DNA from: Laccaria trichodermophora
Taxonomy: Eukaryota > Basidiomycota > Agaricomycetes > Agaricales > Hydnangiaceae
Assembly (NCBI GenBank): GCA_018417955.1
Contig: JACTVC010000001.1
Coordinates: forward strand, 3,596,001-3,660,000
DNA length: 64,000 nt
Direction: 5' to 3'
Shown: in pieces, positions 12,620 to 25,130 of the stretch
How the letters are laid out: every line of letters begins with the position of its first letter
Numbering within the stretch: the stretch's first letter is position 1
Program-made: the position numbers and the translations under genes
The notes under the pieces: generated by a model
Databases searched by the model: none
What the model was told of the DNA's origin: nothing
The model's input: the letters and a program-made list of their open reading frames with translations, nothing else

Positions 12620-13840
12620 TCAATAGCATCTGTGATCTACCTGAGTTGCTTGAGTATCATCCACTTCCAATCACACTACAAATACAGTCCATGTTGCAGA
12701 TTCATTCATCTTCCTCTAACAATTTTGGGCCTCAATGACATGTGTGATTCACCTTGAAGCTATTCAGTCCAAGATTCCTGAGTTGCTTACAGCTATTTGC
12801 AAAAATGATGGCAGTAACTCAAAAATAGAAAGAAGTCACATCTATGATGGACTTAGAAAAATTGAGTGTTCTAGCTGTGTGCTCATGTGTTTTGTCCAAC
12901 ACTTTCCATCACCCTATGCCTTCTCACAGAGCCCCAATCAGTGCAGAGACCATTGATTCTGAGCTTGATGAGTTTTCTGTGACTTCTTTTCACAGTAGTG
13001 ATGAAAGCACATCCAAATTCAGGCCACTCAACCAGCAAATTCCTCCCTCCTTGGCACTGACATCATCATGTGCAGTCTCACTTGACACTAAATACATCAA
13101 TGGCTGCTTGGACATCATCATGGGTGCACTCATCCTCCTGCCCCACTCACCCATGTATGAAAAGCTCAGTTCCTGAAAAACATGACTGACACAGTTCTGA
13201 GTGCATATGACTCATGGCTGATGCAGTGGGGCACCAATACACTGCATTTGTGGATGACAACACATGGGTAGAATGTGTTAATGGTGGCTAGAGCCTGAAA
13301 GCAAGCCCTCATGTCGAGGAGGTGATCTATCCTGGATTGGTGGGGGATAAGAGGAGTGCGTTGGCATGGCAGATGCTCAATTTTTTTTCATGTTTCATTG
13401 TTAGGTGATATTTTGTGGTAGACTATGGTACTGAGACAAGCAAAAGTGAAAATGGTCAAATTTTACCAAGTCCATCATAGATGTGACTTCATTCTATTTT
13501 CATGTTACTGCCATCATTTTGGCAAATAGCTGTAAGTACTATACACTTTGACACTATGGATACAGTTCACACTCTGGAATTTTTTAGCCGCTTAGAAATC
13601 TCCTCCACTTCTGCCTTTACTTCAGATCTGAGATCTCCAGTTGCACCTTATCTGCATACCCCACCCACATCTGTATTACCATCCTTCACAGACAAGAGTT
13701 CATCAAGTTCTTTATTGTTTCTCTCCTTCTCTTCCTTTCTTCCTCTCCTCCTCTTCTTTTCTCCCTGCCTTCCTCCCTCTTTCTCTTGAGTTTTGATTGT
13801 AAATTTATGGACAATGAATTCTATTCACCATGTCATAGTA
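12620..13840 (+). other. Left-arm interior with decayed coding-like sequence
   Basis: 12735-13176 has moderately long frames (for example SLALTSSCAVSLDTKYINGC) without a recognised family, and 13710-13790 is CT-rich. Parts reappear inverted on the other arm: GACTGAATAGCTTCAAGGTA at 19630 and 19920, and AATTTATGGACAATGAATTC at 13802 against 19720. I treat it as repeat arm, not gene. Confidence 0.4.
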
Positions 13841-14239
13841 TGGAGTCACACATATCTTTCCACTAAATCCTGAACCAAGATCTTTTTTTCAACCATATCA
13901 TGAATCCAGATACATAATCTCTGAACTATATCATGAATATTTTAATTAGATGCTGTACCAAGATATATCTTTCAACTATATATTTAACCAGGATATATCT
14001 TTCAACTATATCCTTGAACCATGATATATCATCAAGATATATTTTTAAACTATATCCTGCACCAGGATATATATATTACCAAGATAAATTTTCAAACTAT
14101 ATTCTGATCCAGGATATATCTGTTTGATATATTTATGGACAAGATCCTGGAACAAGATATATACAGCACTAATATATATGTATCTGTAAGTTCCACAAGC
14201 AAAAGCTGCAATTTATTGAATATAACTACATAGATTTAC

Positions 14240-15610
14240 ATTGCTATTAACTATTAAATAAAGATATAGAGAATGGAGAGGGTGGGGTTGGGGCAATAAG
14301 GGAGGGGGGAGGGGGGTGGCAGGCAATGTAGGCAATGAGGGAGGGGGATGGCAGGCAATGAGAGAGAGGGGAGGGAGTGGTGTGTACTGAGGGAATGGGG
14401 AAGGGAGTGAGGGAGTGAGGGAGTGGGAGTGGGGAAGGGAGTGGGGGAATGGGAGAGGGAGTGAGGGAATGGGAGAGGGAATAAGGGAATGGGAGGGAGG
14501 GAGGGAATGGGGGGAGTGAGGGAATTGGGGAGGGAATGGAACAGGGAGGCAGTGACAGAGTCATGGGCAATAGCTGACCCCTCGTAGCCATTTGCAGGTG
14601 GTGCTGGTGGGTGGTGGGTGCTCATCTTCGTTCGTGGTGGTTGGCGCCCAACATATCTTCATCGTGGTGGGCGCTTAGCTTGTCCTCGTTCATTGCCGTC
14701 CATCGTTTGTACGCCCCGTCATCTCGTCGTTGGCACGCCCTCCCCCTCGTCGTCGTCCATCGTTTGTATGCCGTCATTGTCGTCCTTCATCGTTGTCGTC
14801 TTTCAGTGGATCCTTCGGTGTCCTCGTCACAGCGTTGATTGGCGTCTGTCCTGCTGGCGTCGTTTCGCGTCGTGATGTGGCCGCTGACGGGAGGCATGCC
14901 GTGTGCTATCTGTCAAGCACTGGACAGTGGAGGTGTTCCGTTAGTTATCTCATGAAGGGGGAGGGACTTACCATGGTCGACATAAAATGACGACGACCTA
15001 ATCGTCGTTGTCGTCTGTTCGTGGTCGTGGTTGCCATCCGTCTTTCGTCTGTGCCACCTGGGGTCATTTCGCGTGGTGACGTGGCCGTTGACGAGCGGCA
15101 TACCCCTTCCCTTGGGGGCGGTGTGGTGGTGTGGTGGGTGCTGGCTAGTTGTCAATCGCCAGTGGGTGGTCGACGGTTGTGCTTTTGTGTCAGTTATGTG
15201 GCTGGTCATAGAGGTGGAGGGCTTACGGGAACTAATATTAACTGACGACGACGTGATCGTCGTCGTCTGTCATCATCCGTTTGTGTCGTGTAGTTACCAC
15301 ATCACTGACTGCGACGTGGCCTGGCTCGCTCGTGGGGTCATTCGTGGCTTTGGGGCCGTATTGTGCGCCGTTCACCGATGTTCGTGGGCGCTGGTCGTTG
15401 ATCGTCCTGGGCACTGGTCGTTGATCGTCTGGGCGTCATTGTTGTTTCAGTTGATTTGGGTTGTCGTTGTTGCTAGGCAGTCGTGGTTGTTCGTTCGGTA
15501 TTGGTCTTCGGGCGGGTGGAGTTGTTTGCGGTGGTGGGGGTCATGTGACCTGGCATGGCGACGACGTGGTGTGTTGGCGTTGACGTCGACTGTGGTTGTG
15601 GGTTGAGGAA
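14240..15610. repeat. G-rich then GT-rich cassette, left arm
   Basis: 14240-14560 is GGGAGTGAGGGAATGGG-type purine tract. 14600-15600 is GT-rich with hairpins built on CGTCGT: 14988-15017 and 15243-15270, the latter GACGACGACG-loop-CGTCGTCGTC. TGACGTGGCC motifs occur near 15076. The cassette is mirrored at 16850-18270. Open frames here are compositional only. Confidence 0.7.
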
Positions 15611-16335
15611 AGAAGTCACTCTGTCACAGAGTGTAATCTTGTAACATCACTTGGTGTGACATTGTACAAACTACCCACTCGTTCGATAGTAAAACACGCT
15701 GCGTAGTTTGTGGAACGTTCTTGGGGTAATGGTGGGCTGCAAGGGAAGAATTTCAACGGTGTAGAACTAGGCGGGTACATGTGAGAATATGAGCAAGAAC
15801 GGCGAAATAGCAGTGATATTATTGAGGAGGATAAGCTATTAGGATAAAAGAGTTGTAGGAAAGGCAATGTGTAGTTTTCAAGCTCTGGTAGAGTTGTAGG
15901 GGGGGGATGTCCTTTAAAATCTAGCCTGAATGACATATCTCAATAATTAAAACATTTAAGGCTTGTCAGCCACCTCAAAAAATGACTTTTGCTGCCCCAA
16001 TTCTTTGCATGCTTATAGTGTTCACTTTTTGGAACTGGAGATAGTTCAATGTTTCTGAGGAGTTAATTCAGCCACATAGCCCTCCATCAGTTCAGTCTTT
16101 GTACCCTCCCTAGAATTATGATTAAGAATAACCCTCCTAAAAGTGGTATAATAAACAGACAAATGATTGAACTCAAGCTTATCCTGTTATGTTGAACAAC
16201 CATAACAATTTCTTTGTGGGGTTTGGATTCCCTGACATCTCAATGTATGGTGTCCTCTCTTTCTATTTTTTTCCTTATCTACTCAGAGTCAAGGACAACA
16301 GTACAGACTCTTGTAGTCCAAAGAAGGGGGCACTA
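15611..16335. other. Central region of the palindromic element, left part
   Basis: No gene recognised. A small hairpin GTCACTCTGTCACAGAGTGT lies at 15616-15640. GTAGTCCAAAGAAGGGGGCA at about 16313 begins sequence related to the GTAGTCT/GGACACTAC repeats seen elsewhere. Confidence 0.45.
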
Positions 16336-16690
16336 CTATGCCATTTCGATCAATTCGGCAGGCCATGTTATGTGTTACATGCCTGCCGAAATTTTGATTT
16401 CGGCAGATGGGGGAGACAACTGTTACATAGATTTTTTTCAGCAGATAGAGGACAATTTTATAGGTAACCTGAACCAAATCGCAAGGTTTACAATTTTTTT
16501 AACTCAAAACACTACATAATAGTTAGAGACCAGGAGATTTTTTTAATGATTTTTTGGTGATTTTCAAAGCTTTTTTTACATTTTTTTAATGGATTCGGCA
16601 CTTGGCCAAAACAACCGTTACCTCCATTACATTTCAGCGATTTGGGAGGGCCCGTTACACGTTACTGCCGAATTGATCGAAATGGCACAG
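16336..16690. mobile_element. 355-bp Tc1/mariner-type MITE
   Basis: Inverted ends CTATGCCATTTCGATCAATT and, on the other strand, CTGTGCCATTTCGATCAATT, extending through CGGCAG. It is flanked by TA duplications at 16334-16335 and 16691-16692. It sits at the heart of the 9.2-kb palindromic element and has no coding capacity. Confidence 0.85.
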
Positions 16691-16849
16691 TAATTGGGCA
16701 CTAAAATTTTGAAATGGGAAAGTGGACAGCTGGTACTACAAAGTTTTGTAATGAAAAAGCGGACAATGCTAACTTTTATAATGAAAGTAATTAAAGAGGG
16801 ACACTATAAATTTTATAACGGACACTACAAAGTTTGATGCCAATGTCAC

Positions 16850-18270
16850 AAGTCTGTGACATGGGCGTCTCTCTTCACCCAGTCAACCACATCGCCACCG
16901 ACATCGCTCACCACAGCAACAACAGCATTGCAACACCACGCCGCCACCAGGAAATGACACCACCACGATGCGACAGCACTACGACGTGGCAACAGCAATG
17001 ATGGGTGACACGGATTTCGGATGACGAACGGCGCATCATCTACTTGGTGAGTGCACACCAATCTCCCCCCCTTTTGTTTTCTGACAACCCAGGTGCCACG
17101 TCGCTGTTGGCGAAGTGGCAACCAAATGACGGACAACAAAATGTCGTCGTCCGTTGTTCACCTCCGTCCTTCGTCCCCAACCAACGTGCTATGCTAGGAC
17201 ATGTCTGTGACGACGTCACCTCATTGTGACAACCACATCACCACGATGCACCACGACAACCACACAACAAACACGTCACACGACGCACCACGAACTTCGG
17301 CACCCTGCTACGTCACGCAACTCCCACCCACTGCAAACATCCACAGCCGCCCAACAGACAAATGCTGACCAGCGCCAACAGAAAACGACGATCAGCACAC
17401 GCCACGGCCCCAAAGCCACGAACTGACGTGTCAACCATGGGACACGTACGGACGACGGACAACGATGACAACAATCATGTCATCGTCTTGTCGTTGTATA
17501 TTGATTACGGTGAGCACGCCACCGCCTCTACCACCACCCGCATACCTAACAGAAGCCCGCCCACTCCGCCAGTGGGTGGTCGACAGCTGGCACCCTCCAC
17601 GTCACGCCTCCCCAAAGGGAAGGGCATGTCGCACGCCGAAAACGACCCAGAAACAACGGCCAGCACCCAGCAAACAATTGCGACTGCCCAGCAATGACGA
17701 CAACCACAACAACGGCCATAACGACTGGTGAAGGATGACCAGCGCCCACGAAAACGACCACCACCACCCAGAAAATGGCCACCACGCACCCCACGGCCCC
17801 AGAGCCACGAACAACCCAACGAGTGAGCTGGGCCACGTCTCAGTCAGCAACGTGGCAATCACGCGACGCAGACTGACGAGGGGCGACGACAATAACGGCG
17901 TCGCTGTCATTGTTGTATTTTTCATTCAGTATGCACCTCCATTCCCTCCCCCCTCCCATACTGCCCACTATTATTCCCTCCCCCCTTTCACACTGCCAAC
18001 TACTCCCTCCCCCCTCCTCCCTGTCTACCACCTCCTCCCTCCCTCCCTCCCTGCCTACCACCTTCCTCCCTCCATCATTTGTTACCACCACCTCCCCCCC
18101 TTCATCATTTGTTACCACCCCCTTCATCATTGCATGTCACCCCATCACCCCTCTTTTATTGCCTATAACCCCCTCACTCCCTCACTGCCCACCACCCTCA
18201 CCCCTCTTCCTGTTAGCCTACCACCTCCCTCACTCCCTCTTCCCCTTGATTTACTATTTAATGTAGTAAT
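16850..18270. repeat. AC-rich then CT-rich cassette, right arm
   Basis: An inverted counterpart of 14240-15610. GGCCCCAAAGCCACGAA at 17409 mirrors TTCGTGGCTTTGGGGCC at 15341. Hairpins with GTCGTCGTCC and TGCCACGTCG...GAAGTGGCA occur near 17090-17155. 17930-18270 is a CCTCCCTCC-type pyrimidine tract. No gene. Confidence 0.7.
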
Positions 18271-18309
18271 GTAAATTTATGTAGTTTGATTGAATAAAAT
18301 ACACCTTTC

Positions 18310-18900
18310 TCTTCTGAATTCTACAGTATATCTTGGTAATATATCATTGTTCAAGATAGAGTTGAATGATACCTGGTTCAGGATATAGTTTAAAGACATC
18401 TTGGTAATATATACTGGTTAAAGATATGGTTGAAAGATATATCCTGGTTTGGGATGTAGTTTAAATATATATTTTGGTAATATATCTTGGTTCAGAATGT
18501 AGTTGGAAAATGCAATATATAGTTGAAAAATAATGTATCTTGATTCAGGATATAACTGAAATATTAATGATATAGCTGAGAAATAATGTATCTGGATCCA
18601 GGATATGGTTGAAAAATACATCTTGTTTCAGGATTTAGTAGAAAGATTTATGTTGGTTCAAGATATAGTTGTCAAATATATTCTTCAGTCCCAAATATAC
18701 ATCTTGCAGTAGTATTCATTCTTATGATTGAACCTATTATATCTCCCAAAATATGTCCCTTCCAAGAAATATATATTACATATTTGATGGAGTTGTTTGG
18801 GGTGGATGTTGATTTGCCAAACACCCAGACATTTTTGAACAACAAAGTACTTTGTGAACTCTGAGCAGCTAAAAAAATCTGTAATGCAAACCACATCCAT
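18310..18900. repeat. AT-rich repeats around CAGGATATAGTT
   Basis: Units of about 30-50 bp contain TTGGTTCAGGATATAGTTGA with variation. The inverse array is at 13840-14170 (AACCAGGATATATCTTTCAA). No gene. Confidence 0.7.
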
Positions 18901-18927
18901 ACTGTCATTTGAAGTGGATAATACTTA

Positions 18928-19606
18928 CAGTGACTAGGCAAAAGTCTTGCACCACACAAATAATTCTATATCCTCTCCAAGTTCAAGGGAATAGTTACCA
19001 TATATATATGGTAATATACAGATATCCTACATACATCTTTGACATGAATATGAGATCTGGATCTCATGCCCTGCTCCATGTAGAAAAAAGTGAAAAAACT
19101 GGGGTTTTGAGAGTTTTACAGATACTTCATGTGAGGGTCTGAAAAAATGTGAAGAATTAAGTACTTGCTAACCCAAGTATACAGCACTTTGAATCATATC
19201 AATTGGATTAGCGGTTGTTGAGATATAGATGTAAGAAAAGGGCTTGTTTTGGTCAAATAGTCCATATTTCACCATATTTAACCAAAATAAGCCCTTTTCT
19301 TACATCTATATCTCAACAACCGCTAATCCAATTGATATGATTCAAAGTGCTGTATACTTGGGTTAGCAAGTACTTAATTCTTCACATTTTTTCAGACCCT
19401 CACATGAAGTATCTGTAAAACTCTCAAAACCCCAGTTTTTTCACTTTTTTCTACATGGAGCAGGGCATGAGATCCAGATCTCATATTCATGTCAAAGATG
19501 TATATAGGATATCTGTATATTACCATATATATATGGTAACTATTCCCTTGAACTTGGAGAGGATATAGAATTATTTGTGTGGTGCAAGACTTTTGCCTAG
19601 TCACTG
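18928..19606. mobile_element. 679-bp near-perfect palindromic MITE (Tc1/mariner type)
   Basis: The ends are CAGTGACTAGGCAAAAGTCT and its inverse, with TA duplications at 18926-18927 and 19607-19608. The two arms of about 330 bp are nearly identical around a short spacer at about 19257-19280. The empty site is visible nearby: GATAATACTTAAGCAACTCA at about 19891 matches the joined flanks. Small frames on either strand are mirror images of each other and not genes. Confidence 0.92.
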
Positions 19607-19608
19607 TA

Positions 19609-20800
19609 AGCAAATCACAAACCTTGGACTGAATAGCTTCAAGGTAGCACATCATGGAAAATACAAAGAAGAACCCTATATTATGACATGGTGAAAAGAA
19701 TTTGTTAGAGGAGAATGGAATTTGTTGTCCATGAATTTACAATCAAAAGTTAAGAGAAAGTAAAAGAAGAGGAGGAGAGGGAGAGAGGAAGAGAGGAAGA
19801 GAAAGAGAGAAATAACAAAGTTCTTTGTGAACTCTTGAGCAGCTAAAAAAATCTGTAATGCGAACTGCATCCATACTGTCATTTAAAGTGGATAATACTT
19901 AAGCAACTCACAAATCTTGGACTGAATATCTTCAAGGTAGCAAGAACACTTTGAGGTACCACAGTGCTGTCTGAAGGTCAGTTCCAGACATTTTCAATGG
20001 TGTGGCATATTTATGTGTTACACTTAGAACTATACAGATTAGTCAAGTAATGGCAAGCATGAAGGGAATTATGGCAAATACAAAGAAGAACACCACCATA
20101 TTATGACATGATGAACAAAATTTGTTAGAGAAGAATGGAATTTGTTATCAAAAATTTATAATCAAGAGTCAAGAGAAAGAGAGAGGAGAGAGAGAGGGAG
20201 GGAGAGGAGGAGAGGAAGAGAGGAAGAGGGGAAGACAAAGAGAGAAACAGCAACATACTGTGTGAACTCTGAGCAGCTAAGAAGATCTGTTACGTGAACT
20301 GTGTCCATAGTGTGATTTGAAGTGGATGATACTTCAGCAAGTAATGTAGCACAGTGCTGTCTGTAGGGCAGTTCCAGATGCTTTCAAACAACAAAGTACT
20401 TTGTGAACTCTGACCAGCTAAAAAAACTCAACTGTTATGCTCATTTGTAAGTTGGGTATATTGTGTAAGAGCTGCAACAACCAGATCACATATACCATTG
20501 ATGCCCCTCATTGTCACCTGTAATGCAAACTATATCTATACTTACAGCACTTTGCATATACTATCTCAAAAAGGCTTTTTAGAACATATTTACAGGAGAT
20601 TGGAATGAGTTTTGGAACATGTTGTAGGGCAAAAAAATGTGCTGGCAGCAGGTAACCCTAATCTGAGGTCAGATGTTCTTCTCTTTCCCACAACTCGCAT
20701 TACTGTCAAGCTTTTTGCAAAGCACTGTAAGCAATTCAGGAACCTTAGTCTGAATAGCTCCAAGGTAGATCACAGATGTCATTGATGCCCTCTATTGCTA
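19609..20800. repeat. Tandemly duplicated units of about 430 bp, right arm
   Basis: Landmarks recur in order: ATTATGACATGGTGAAAAGA (19680, 20100), a GAGAGGAAGAGAGG purine run (19780, 20180), TTTGTGAACTCTGAGCAGCT (19825, 20258, 20400; also 18848), and CATACTGTCATTTAAAGTGG (19870, 20300). This explains why the right arm is longer than its partner. No gene. Confidence 0.65.
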
Positions 20801-21285
20801 CCACATACTGGGAGCACATGCCAGACATAGTGCCAAAACCCCTGGAAATTATTGCAGAATCTTCCAGAATATATATACCCAAGACAGCAACAAAATCACA
20901 AGTTTTTTGCTGAAACTAGGACCCCTGACACCTCTACAGACCAGAAAAATATATCCTTACCACATCTGTTTCACAAAATATATCCTAAGGCCAAGCCAGG
21001 GCAAAAATATATTTCTAAGGTGTGACAGTGACATTTCAGGGTCCACTCACCAAAAATATATCCTTACTGCATTTCACTTGCAAAATATATTTTGGTGGTG
21101 TGACACAGACATTATAATTTTTGTGTGACATTTCAGGGTCCATGTCCCAAGAATATATTTTAGATTTCAGGGCTTTCTAGGACCCATATATATCTAGAAT
21201 ATAGATATGGTCCATGACATTTAGTCATGTAACTTACATGGAGTTTGCATGACTAATAGTCAGTTGGCAGTGGGTGACTGAAGTG

Positions 21286-22468
21286 TATTCAGGATGTAAT
21301 TGTGAGATCGTAATGGCAAGCATATTAAACGTACTCATAGAAATAGTATATGCTGGAACAAGCTCAGTGTGGTGGTGATATGCATTGAGCTTCTCAATAC
21401 CTTCATTGATGATATCCGAAAATGGGTGACCTAAAGAGGCTTGAAGGTCTCTCCATATTTTGACCATCACGTCGAATGAAGGTATTGCATTGCAAAGTGT
21501 CGGTGTTTTTTCAGCAGAGAGTTTTTGCTGGAAAGCATCAGGAACCTAGAGGGTATCTTATGAGAATGGATAAGATTAAATTTTGAAACTTGAACTTGCC
21601 AGAAGGATCTCTCGCACCATTGCGAGCACCTCCCACTCTGGATCTGAGAGCTGATATCTCTGCAAATCCTCAAATTCTTGTGAAAGAAAGAAATCTTCAA
21701 GAACCTAAACTCGAGTGTTGGGAACTTCGAATAAGCTTTATGGCTATCACGTACCTTTTCAAGAATTAGTGCCCTTTCGATCATGTATAGCGTTGAAGAC
21801 CATCGTGTATCAACATCTCGCAAGAGTTGCAGTTCCAAACTGAGATTCTTAGCAATCTCAGCGAAATGCTGGCGGTGAAGAGAGGAAGCACGGATCTGAG
21901 CATAATTGAGATTAGACAGTGACCTTGAGAAGAGTCATGATATTACTTACCGCACGAACCAGTGCACGTAGTGTACCAATAGGATCACTATGTGTCATAC
22001 CTGCTTCAGCACTCTCATCCTCGACGTAATTGGTGTGACTGGGAGCTGCCAAAACTGCTTTACATGAGAGGTTCACAATATGATGAAAATATCTATATAC
22101 GTTGAACATGAAACTAAAAAAAATGCTCTACAACAAAATGGGTTTGTTACCTGATGCGATTTTCCACACGATCAAAGACTATTTCCCAAGCACACAATTC
22201 ATGTTCAAGAGATGCCATCAGAGTATCATTGTTGGTGGCATTGTCCATAGTAACCCACCCGATCTAGCCAGCAAAAATTAAGATTTATTCATGCACAATA
22301 TGGCAGCGGCACAGTTACTTTTGATGTGATTGAAAGGCAGTTGAGGATGTAGAGAATGGCCTGGGTGAGATGTTCACCTGTATGACGACCGGGAACTCGG
22401 TGAAAGCCTATCAGCTCCACGCACAGCTTCAATTCATATTGAGGCCCATTGGGGGTCTGCGTAATGTT
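21286..22468 (-). pseudogene. hAT transposase, central part
   Basis: The minus strand continues from 22468. Reading order: QTPNGPQYELKLCVELIGFH with RVPGRHTGEHLTQAILYILN (22440-22330), IGWVTMDNATNNDTLMASLE (22270-22210), then LCAWEIVFDRVENRIR, and MELQLLRDVDTRWSSTLYMI (21838 inward), ending SQLHPEY at 21286. GRHTGEHL, VTMDNATNN and DTRWSSTLYMIERAL are the conserved blocks of the hAT RNase H-like catalytic region, including the second aspartate region (DNA.NN) and the DTRW.ST motif. Introns separate the blocks. Interrupted on both sides by insertions. Confidence 0.9.
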
Positions 22469-22752
22469 CAGTACTTATCACTCCCCCACCTATTTCTACT
22501 GGATTTCAACAATTCTTCCAAAAAAGGCATTTTCCACCTATTGGACTCCTCTTGGACTCCTACTGGACTCCAACTGAACTTAGACAAAAAAAATCCAATG
22601 CTTCAGTTGGATTCCTGCTGGAGTATCATGCATTCTATCAATGTTTAATTAAGTCAGTCAGACCTTTTAAAACCTCCAAATTCCATACCAAACTTTCATT
22701 TAAACATAGATATTATATTGATAACTATATACACAAATATATACAAAAATTC

Positions 22753-25122
22753 ACCTATGGCTGTAAGGCTATGCCTTGTATACTGGACCCATCCACCTAT
22801 ACCTATTGCATCGAGCATGGATCTAACCATGCTCTTTGGGATATGGACTAGTCCAGGGAGCCTTCACAGTTATAATCTAGGGTATTCCTAGTTATCCATT
22901 GATGTCTATATTTGTTTCTCACTCAATATGTCAATATCTGCAAACAAACCTCTGTTTTGGGCTCCACAACAATATTTTTGCTTCTGCACGGTTTCTGTCA
23001 CAAAAAAGCTTGGCAAATCATTCCAAATATGTCCTGTATGTTATTTACCTTTAATAGAATTGGTTCCTCATCTGTCTGTATGTCAGAAATAGATGGATTG
23101 GGTTGACCGACTTTGGATGACCTTCAGGGATTGGTGCTCCCAGACAACAAATGTAAACAATTCCTAAAGCTTGTTCTGAGATCCTTTGTGCCCTACAAAT
23201 TTGTGCTTCCTAGTCATACCTCTGAAACTTCACCAGATATATATTTGATAATGTTCAGACCACTTCAGATAGTTTCCCTTTGTTGAATTGGACCGAAATA
23301 GCTGGATGCAACGAACCCTTTTCGGATGACTTTGGGGCTTTAGACGTCGTTGGTACACAATTGTAAACAACATTAAAAGAAAGTTGAAAAAAAGTCTAGC
23401 TACTCTGCCACACGAGATACAGGCAAACCCAACAGTAAAAAGAATTCAATAAGGTTCCTACTAATATATATTAAAGGAGAACTGTGAAATCACTCCTCGA
23501 CGACTCATGAAAAAGAAAAACATTCCCCTTCAGCCTCATCATCACAGCCGCCCCATCCAGCACTTGGTGCCATCCCTCGCATCTGCCATCCTATCCCCTT
23601 ACATCTGACGTGTACCCCCTTGCACACGCAAGCGAAGGTCGTGCACCCACTTGCATGGATCGGCTCCATGTCGTGCATCTGCAACACATTAAAAAGTTGG
23701 AACAAGACTTTCAGGTGTGTTATTTCACTCAAAATTTGACACTGCCTGTCCTAATATTTTTTTACATATGCTCTGAATGCTGGTAGGCTATACCTGGGAT
23801 GTATTAGCTTACATACAGTTGCTGGAATGATATGTTTTTGACATTCAAAGACAGAAATACCCCTTGCTCTACAACTTTTAGCCAACTTCAGATAATGAGG
23901 CAAGTCCAAAATTGTAAATGGAACATGCTGAGATATATTATGACTGTTCCCTTCCTCTCCTTGCTTAATTTCACTTGTTTTTGGCATATTTGAGAGATTT
24001 GCATCTGTTTGTCTGCAGCTTCAAACACATCATCCAAGTTCACAATGTGCCATCCATCCACTTGCAAGAGTGCCATGAACATGAAAAATGAAAATTTGGG
24101 CTATGTTGTAAACTACTAAAATGTTCATGTTTCATAAAATTCATATGTGAAGGATGAGTGCCGTGCTTTTTGAGGCTGGGTACATGGAGGCGCTGTTTGT
24201 ATTTATGTGGCAACAGCTTTGTTGATGGTTATTTGTTGATCTGAAGCCCCAAAGAAAGAAAGGTCATCCAGAACATGACTTGCGCATCCATCATTTCTGC
24301 ACCTCTGATTGAGGCGGAAATTTTTTGAAAAAATCGGAAATATGTTTCTATGTCACCTGGTAGCTCTGGGTAGCTGTAACACAAGGATTGAAGAAGAAAA
24401 ATGAGATTTATCACAATTGGAATATTCTGGTGAAATGCAGCTTTTGCAGAATGATTTTGATATGGAAAAAACATATGTGGATGCTCTTTAGGCAAGAAAA
24501 ACATACACAGAACACAGAAAATATACAAGCCATTATCACAGATCCAGAATGTACTGTTTCTAAGAATTTTCAATCACAAAACATATCTGAGCTATATTTA
24601 GATTTGTAATAAATCACAAACATTCTGGATCCCAAAAAAAACATATGTGGATACAGGAAAACATACCAGTCATCAATGCTGATCTTGGATGTACCATTTC
24701 TGAGAATTTTCAATTTTAAAACATCTTTGAACTATATTTAGATTTGCAAACATTCTAGATCCCAAGACAAAACATATGTGGATACAGGAAAACATACCAG
24801 TCATCAATGCTGATCCCGGATGTACCATTTCTGAGAATTTTTAATCATAAAACACATCTGAGCTATATTTAGATTTGTGATAAATTACAAACATTCAGAA
24901 AGAAATTGAGGCTAAAAATAGATGCTGTAAAACTATATTCTTTCAGAAAACCTATTCTAGGAGTATATTTTATTATAGGTGGAATTTTATAGAAACATTT
25001 TTGGTATTAAAACAGGTGCTGGAAATTCTTGCTTTTTGGCAAGCAGACATATCCATGCTCCACGCAATAGAAAAAAGTGGACAGGTCCAGCACAATTTGG
25101 TCAATTCTTACAGCTAGGGCTG
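22753..25122. mobile_element. 2.4-kb secondary insertion with AAAAATTC duplication
   Basis: Flanked by AAAAATTC (22745-22752, 25123-25130). Ends are ACCTATGGCTGTAAGG and the inverse of CAGCCCTAGCTGTAAG, so the inverted repeats are short and imperfect. The relative at 63366 runs from ATATACAAAAG straight into ATTTAATAATCTAATGTGGT, which supports the insertion. The 8-bp duplication fits a hAT-type element. Content is AT-rich; 24540-24900 has three tandem units of about 130 bp containing ACATATGTGGATACAGGAAA. Minus-strand frames near 23505-24082 match no family I know. Confidence 0.75.
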
Positions 25123-25130
25123 AAAAATTC

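Larger units (their letters stand above)
12124..21285. mobile_element. 9.2-kb giant palindromic (foldback) element in the hAT gene
   Basis: Terminal repeats start CACTTCAGTCACCCACTGCC; the inverse closes the element at 21285. The 8-bp duplication TATTCAGG lies at 12116-12123 and 21286-21293, and the hAT frame rejoins across it. The inverted symmetry goes far inward in layers: about 12124-12610 with 20800-21285; 13840-14170 with 18310-18700 (ATATCCTG/CAGGATAT-rich); 14240-14560 G-rich with 17930-18270 C-rich; 14600-15600 GT-rich with 16850-17900 AC-rich. It has no transposase. The 8-bp duplication suggests mobilisation by a hAT- or KDZ-type enzyme. Confidence 0.88.

Noticed and set aside
14611..15606. 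Ser/Arg/Trp-rich open frames up to about 190 codons
   Set aside because: Same reasoning: GT-rich cassette mirrored at 16850-17900, and the mirror frames encode unrelated peptides.
18909..19655. Two near-identical small proteins on opposite strands
   Set aside because: They are mirror translations of the two arms of the palindromic MITE.
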